Source of the DNA: an uncultured Clostridia bacterium
GTDB taxonomy: Bacteria; Bacillota; Clostridia; Lachnospirales; CAG-274
NCBI GenBank assembly: GCA_947629215.1
Contig: CANRCU010000076.1
Location: forward strand, 1-9,042
DNA: 9,042 bases
Reading direction: 5' to 3'
Position numbers and translations under genes: made by a program. This document shows, piece after piece, positions 5,722 through 9,042 of this stretch (positions are counted from its first letter, which is position 1; every line of letters begins with the position of its first letter). Below the pieces are notes generated by a model. It saw only the letters and a list, made by a program, of their open reading frames with translations, did not search any database and was not told where the DNA came from.

Positions 5722-6616
5722 ATTCAAATCGGGTTTTGTGTCGCTGATAGGCAGACCTAATGTGGGCAAGTCCACGCTTATGAACCGCCTTGTCGGCGAA
5801 AAAATAGCCATTATATCAAACAGACCGCAGACCACGCGCAACAGGATACAAGCCATATTGACGACCGACGAGATGCAGGTCATTTTTATAGATACCCCGG
5901 GGCTGCATACCCCAAAGTCAAAACTTGGCAATTTTATGGTGAAAAGCGCGGAAACATCACTTTCCGATGTAGATATAGTGCTTTACCTTGTCGAACCGTA
6001 CGAAAAAATAAAGGACAGCGACAGGGCTATACTTGAAAGGCTAAAAAAAATAAAAACGCCGGTCTTTCTTATCATAAACAAAACGGACACCGTTGAAAAG
6101 CCCGAATTGCTGAAAGTTATACAGGCATACAGCAAAGAATATGACTTTAAGGAAATAATACCTCTTTCCGCGCTCAAAAACGAAAATACGGAAGAACTGG
6201 TCGAATATATCAAAAAATATATTCCCGAAGGCCCTCAATATTTCCCCGACGATATGATAACCGACCTTACAGAGCGTCAGATAGCCGCCGAAATGATACG
6301 CGAAAAAACGCTTTATCTTTTGCGCGACGAGATACCGCACGGTATAGCCGTTGAAATATCGGCTATGAAACAGCGCAAGGATAAGGATATAACGGATATA
6401 GAGGCAACCGTTTTTTGCGAAAAAGATTCGCACAAAGGCATTATTATCGGCAAACAGGGCGCTATGCTCAAAAAAATAGGTTCAAGCGCAAGACGTGATA
6501 TAGAAAGGTTTCTTGGCGGCAGCGTCAATCTGCAAATATGGGTCAAAGTCAAAAAAGACTGGCGTGACAGTGATTTTCTGCTAAGAAACTTCGGATATGA
6601 CGAAAAAAAGATATAA
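5711..6616 (+). CDS. era: Era, ribosome-assembly GTPase
   Basis: A 301-residue Era, the normal length. The GTPase domain shows G1 GRPNVGKS (14-21), G2 TT (41-42), G3 DTPG (61-64), G4 NKTD (123-126) and G5 SAL (153-155). The C-terminal KH domain (about 207-285) contains GIIIGKQG (243-250) and ends LQIWVKVKKDWRD (274-286). Era binds the 3' end of 16S rRNA and drives 30S subunit maturation, in line with ybeY and phoH in the same operon. AGGAG at 5701-5705 precedes the ATG, which lies inside the end of the glycosylase gene, so the two are translationally coupled. In many Firmicutes recO follows; here era appears to close the operon, with a terminator-like hairpin 36 bases beyond its stop. Confidence 0.97.
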   Translation: MKNKFKSGFVSLIGRPNVGKSTLMNRLVGEKIAIISNRPQTTRNRIQAILTTDEMQVIFIDTPGLHTPKSKLGNFMVKSAETSLSDVDIVLYLVEPYEKIKDSDRAILERLKKIKTPVFLIINKTDTVEKPELLKVIQAYSKEYDFKEIIPLSALKNENTEELVEYIKKYIPEGPQYFPDDMITDLTERQIAAEMIREKTLYLLRDEIPHGIAVEISAMKQRKDKDITDIEATVFCEKDSHKGIIIGKQGAMLKKIGSSARRDIERFLGGSVNLQIWVKVKKDWRDSDFLLRNFGYDEKKI

Positions 6617-6652
6617 AACCGCCCGTCGGGACATTTTCAAAGTTAATATGTA

Positions 6653-6716
6653 ATAAAACACCTCCTTGGCAAATATACTTTATGTATACAGGAAAAATGC
6701 TAAGGAGGTTTTTTAT
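6653..6716 (+). promoter_or_regulatory. long hairpin sequestering the RBS of the sipL-like gene; terminator-like
   Basis: The left arm 6653-6670 pairs with the right arm 6699-6716. The core is GC-containing (CCTCCTT against AAGGAGG) with one G-T wobble, one C-T mismatch and an outer A-T block. The right arm contains the whole ribosome binding site AAGGAGGT (6702-6709), the following T-run (6709-6714) and the first two bases of the ATG. The 28-base loop has a 5-bp inner stem (TATAC 6674-6678 with GTATA 6684-6688). In RNA reading through from era the RBS would be hidden, and the stem plus U-run could also terminate transcription. RNA starting inside the loop would leave the RBS free. Confidence 0.65.
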
Positions 6717-8274
6717 GGAAACAATAAAACGGGAAATTTCCGTTGACAGACTGACCGCAGACGAAACCGTACAGATAATGATAGAGGGCGAGTTTATAGT
6801 TCCCGATTCAAAGGGCGACATAGACAGGCTTATATCGCAAAATGCGGAATGTTTTGTAACAGCCGGCGATATAAGCGAGGGTCGCCTTAACTTTGGCGGT
6901 TCGGCTGAGTTTGATATAATTTATCTGGACCGTTCGGGCGTTGTGGAGGGTATGAGCGGCGCTTGTCCCATAGAGGATATTATTGTGATAGAGGGCATAT
7001 CAAAAGACAGTACCGTGCTGCTTGGCTGCAATATATCAAACTTTGAATGCAGTGTCCTGAACGAGCGCAAGGTTGCTTACAAAGCCGTTGCGGAAGTAAA
7101 TGCAAGGGTATACGATACATATAACGGCTGCGCGGCGGAGAATATAGAGGGGCTGCCACAAGACAATCTCTCTTTTTGCGATGTGGTATACACCGACCTT
7201 TTGTCCAAAACACCCGCACATATAACGTTAAAAGAACAGATAAAAATAGGGCGTGAAAAACCCAATATAGACGATGTTATAGAGCTGAAGATACAGCCTG
7301 TTAACATATCCGGCACGGTCGGCACAGACAGGCTGGAACTTTCGGGCGAGTTAAAGCTGACGCTTTTGTATAACGGCGAAGAAGGCGGCAACCCGCTTGA
7401 AGTATATGCCGACGAGATACCCATAAACGGCAGTATCGAGGTAGACGGCGCAGAAGAAAATATGCTTTGCTGCCCCGAAGTCTGTGTCGAGAACGTATAT
7501 TATACCGTGCTTGCCGACGAGGACGGCGAGAGCCGTGTGCTTGAAACGGAGTGCAGGCTTTGCATATACCCGAATGTTTTTGCGGATACCGACATGCGTA
7601 TACTTGACGATGCATACAGCACAAATAAACTGCTTGAAATAAAGAGAGAGAATATAAAAGCGTTCAGAAATATCTGCTGCAACAAAAGCCAATGCCCCGT
7701 TAAACAGCCCATAGAAACGGACGGCGCGGATATGCTCCAAATCTACTGCGCATCGGGCAAAGTAACGGTGGATAATGTATGCGTGCATGATGACCGAACA
7801 ACGGTCGAAGGCGTCCTTGAAGTCAGCGTACTCTATGTTACGGGCAGTGACAGCGAGCCGGTTTGCAGTTTCAAAGGCGATATACCTTTTGAACAGACGC
7901 TTGAAACACGGGGCAGCAGGGAGGGCATGAACGCCTTTGTAAATGCTGCGCCAAGGCATATCGGGTTTAATCTGCTCTCCCAGCGTGAGGTCGAGATAAG
8001 GGGTATGCTGTCGGTCGATTGTATCGTATGCGAAAACACCGAAATATCCGCCGTGACCGATATAGAAGAAAAACCGCTGCCCGACGGCTTCAACGACAGC
8101 CTGCCGAGCATTACCGTATATATAGTCAAAAAGGGAGATACACTCTGGAAACTTGCCAAACGTTTCAACACCACCGTTGCCGAGATAGCCACAGTCAACG
8201 AGATAGACGACCCAGATGTTATAATTCCGGGGCAAAGGCTGCTTATTCTGAAGGGCGTACCTTGGGAGGAATAG
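6715..8274 (+). CDS. SipL-like spore morphogenetic protein: DUF3794 repeats plus C-terminal LysM
   Basis: A 519-residue protein with three related beta-rich DUF3794-type modules and a C-terminal LysM domain (about 466-512, TVYIVKKGDTLWKLAKRF, then PGQRLLIL). The modules are seen from three copies of the pattern G-x5-hhY, a turn, and P-I or P-F near residues 61-86, 210-236 and 364-391. This layout is that of SipL, which in Clostridioides difficile binds the coat ATPase SpoIVA through its LysM domain and anchors the coat to the forespore. There is no signal peptide or membrane segment, as expected for a mother-cell cytosolic protein. The start at 6715 follows AAGGAGGT; the upstream ATG at 6682 lies in the hairpin loop and has no RBS. 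The protein has 19 cysteines. A paralogous DUF3794/LysM protein rather than the true SipL ortholog cannot be excluded. Confidence 0.82.
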   Translation: METIKREISVDRLTADETVQIMIEGEFIVPDSKGDIDRLISQNAECFVTAGDISEGRLNFGGSAEFDIIYLDRSGVVEGMSGACPIEDIIVIEGISKDSTVLLGCNISNFECSVLNERKVAYKAVAEVNARVYDTYNGCAAENIEGLPQDNLSFCDVVYTDLLSKTPAHITLKEQIKIGREKPNIDDVIELKIQPVNISGTVGTDRLELSGELKLTLLYNGEEGGNPLEVYADEIPINGSIEVDGAEENMLCCPEVCVENVYYTVLADEDGESRVLETECRLCIYPNVFADTDMRILDDAYSTNKLLEIKRENIKAFRNICCNKSQCPVKQPIETDGADMLQIYCASGKVTVDNVCVHDDRTTVEGVLEVSVLYVTGSDSEPVCSFKGDIPFEQTLETRGSREGMNAFVNAAPRHIGFNLLSQREVEIRGMLSVDCIVCENTEISAVTDIEEKPLPDGFNDSLPSITVYIVKKGDTLWKLAKRFNTTVAEIATVNEIDDPDVIIPGQRLLILKGVPWEE

Positions 8275-8275
8275 A

Positions 8276-9042
8276 ATGAACTGGTTTATCTTTGACGGAG
8301 AAAACAGGCTGAATTGCTTTTATTACGGCAGTGACGAAAGCATTTACAGGCGTGTTTTTTCAAACGGCAGATGGAGTAGGGCAGTCTGCGTCGTATCCGA
8401 TGTGCGCAGAAATTATTCGGTTATGTATGATAATGAGATAATGCTGCTCTGTCAGGAAATATGCGGGGATATAATATTATGCAGATATGGCAAAGACGGC
8501 TGGAACGGTCGTGTATTGCTTGAGAGCCGCGGGATAGACACGCCCGATATGCGTATACAGCGCATAGGCGATTCTCTGCTTTATAATGTACCCGACGGGC
8601 ATGAACAGATGCTTGTTACACAGCATCGTTCGGGCGGAAAATGGCAGCGCTGCGAACCGATAGATAATTTTGTACCTTTTGCGGACGGCATGTACAGGCT
8701 GATGACCATGCCCGACGGGCGCAGCGTTCTTATATACAGAAAAAATATGCAAAAACAGCTGCTTTATTTCAGAATAAGCGACCAAAACGGCAATTTCGGC
8801 GACTGTAAAACGATATATACCACAGGCAATCCCATAACCGATTGCAGTGCTGTGTTCTATGACGGTTTTCTGCATTTTGTACTTGCGGTAAGAGGCAGGT
8901 TTTCAAGCAGCCTTATATATATACGCGCGGCGGAACAGGCGGCAGAACGCAGGAACACCGTTTTGTGGGAGGGCAGCGCCATAGGCGCCGCTGCAATACG
9001 AGCCGAAAACAATGCGCTTGCTGTCAGCCTTGTTTCGGGCAG
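8276..9042 (+). CDS. Unrecognised repeat protein, probably a beta-propeller (C-terminus cut by window)
   Basis: The frame is open from 8276 to the window end, 255 codons without a stop. I do not recognise the family. Repeats of about 43-51 residues can be seen: each has hydrophobic strands, then a turn ending in a Trp or Phe, at SNGRW (29-33), GKDGW (72-76), SGGKW (119-123) and QNGNF (170-174), followed by a short strand such as NGRVLLE. A fifth copy may end at VLWEG (229-233). This is the look of a beta-propeller with four-stranded blades. There is no signal peptide and no transmembrane segment in the part seen. The start lies one base after the sipL-like stop, with GGGAGGA at 8264-8270 inside that gene, so the two are coupled. 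A role in the spore coat is inferred only from the neighbour. Confidence 0.72.
   Translation, partial: MNWFIFDGENRLNCFYYGSDESIYRRVFSNGRWSRAVCVVSDVRRNYSVMYDNEIMLLCQEICGDIILCRYGKDGWNGRVLLESRGIDTPDMRIQRIGDSLLYNVPDGHEQMLVTQHRSGGKWQRCEPIDNFVPFADGMYRLMTMPDGRSVLIYRKNMQKQLLYFRISDQNGNFGDCKTIYTTGNPITDCSAVFYDGFLHFVLAVRGRFSSSLIYIRAAEQAAERRNTVLWEGSAIGAAAIRAENNALAVSLVSG

Noticed and set aside
6617..6640. Terminator directly after era at the GCCCGTCGGGAC sequence
   Set aside because: The stem would be only three or four pairs with a minimal loop and no good T-run; the larger hairpin at 6653-6716 is the better candidate.
6644..6692. Sigma-E promoter for the sipL-like gene
   Set aside because: TAATATG (6644-6650) is a fair -35 and TATACAGG (6685-6692) a partial -10, but they are about 34 bases apart, and neither has a partner at the required 14-15 base spacing.
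7351..8235. 294-codon minus-strand open frame opposite the sipL-like gene
   Set aside because: The plus-strand frame carries a clear LysM domain and repeated DUF3794 modules; the antisense frame shows no recognisable motif.

Overview
The window looks like a chromosomal segment of an anaerobic, endospore-forming member of the Clostridia. The evidence is a cotJ spore-coat operon, the sporulation pair yqfC-yqfD, and a SipL-type DUF3794/LysM spore morphogenetic protein, mixed with conserved housekeeping genes in a Firmicutes-style arrangement. ATA and AGG codons are used freely. No mobile element, tRNA, rRNA or CRISPR array was seen.

Layout. Positions 1-561, minus strand: cotJA-cotJB-cotJC, with cotJC cut by the left edge. 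Positions 562-861: a 300-base divergent intergenic region. It carries a near-consensus sigma-K-type promoter reading left into cotJ, a perfect 11-bp inverted repeat, and a strong sigma-A promoter reading right into secG. Positions 862-1149: secG as a single-gene unit closed by a rho-independent terminator. Positions 1213-6616: a tight plus-strand operon, yqfC-yqfD-phoH-ybeY-cdd-(beta carbonic anhydrase)-(family 4 uracil-DNA glycosylase)-era, with short gaps or overlaps. Positions 6617-6714: a spacer whose main content is a long hairpin that buries the ribosome binding site of the next gene and also resembles a terminator. Positions 6715 to the right edge: a sipL-like gene, then, one base after its stop, an unrecognised repeat protein (probably a beta-propeller) cut by the window end.

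How the genes fit together. The central operon combines mother-cell sporulation genes (yqfC, yqfD) with RNA and ribosome maturation (phoH, ybeY, era), nucleoside salvage (cdd), CO2/bicarbonate interconversion and uracil repair. Compared with the Bacillus order yqfC-yqfD-phoH-pgpH-ybeY-dgkA-cdd-era-recO, pgpH, dgkA and recO are absent here, and the carbonic anhydrase and glycosylase genes sit between cdd and era. The flanking cotJ and sipL-like units would both act at the forespore surface in the mother cell. The least explained items are the RBS-burying hairpin before the sipL-like gene and the uncharacterised repeat protein coupled to that gene.
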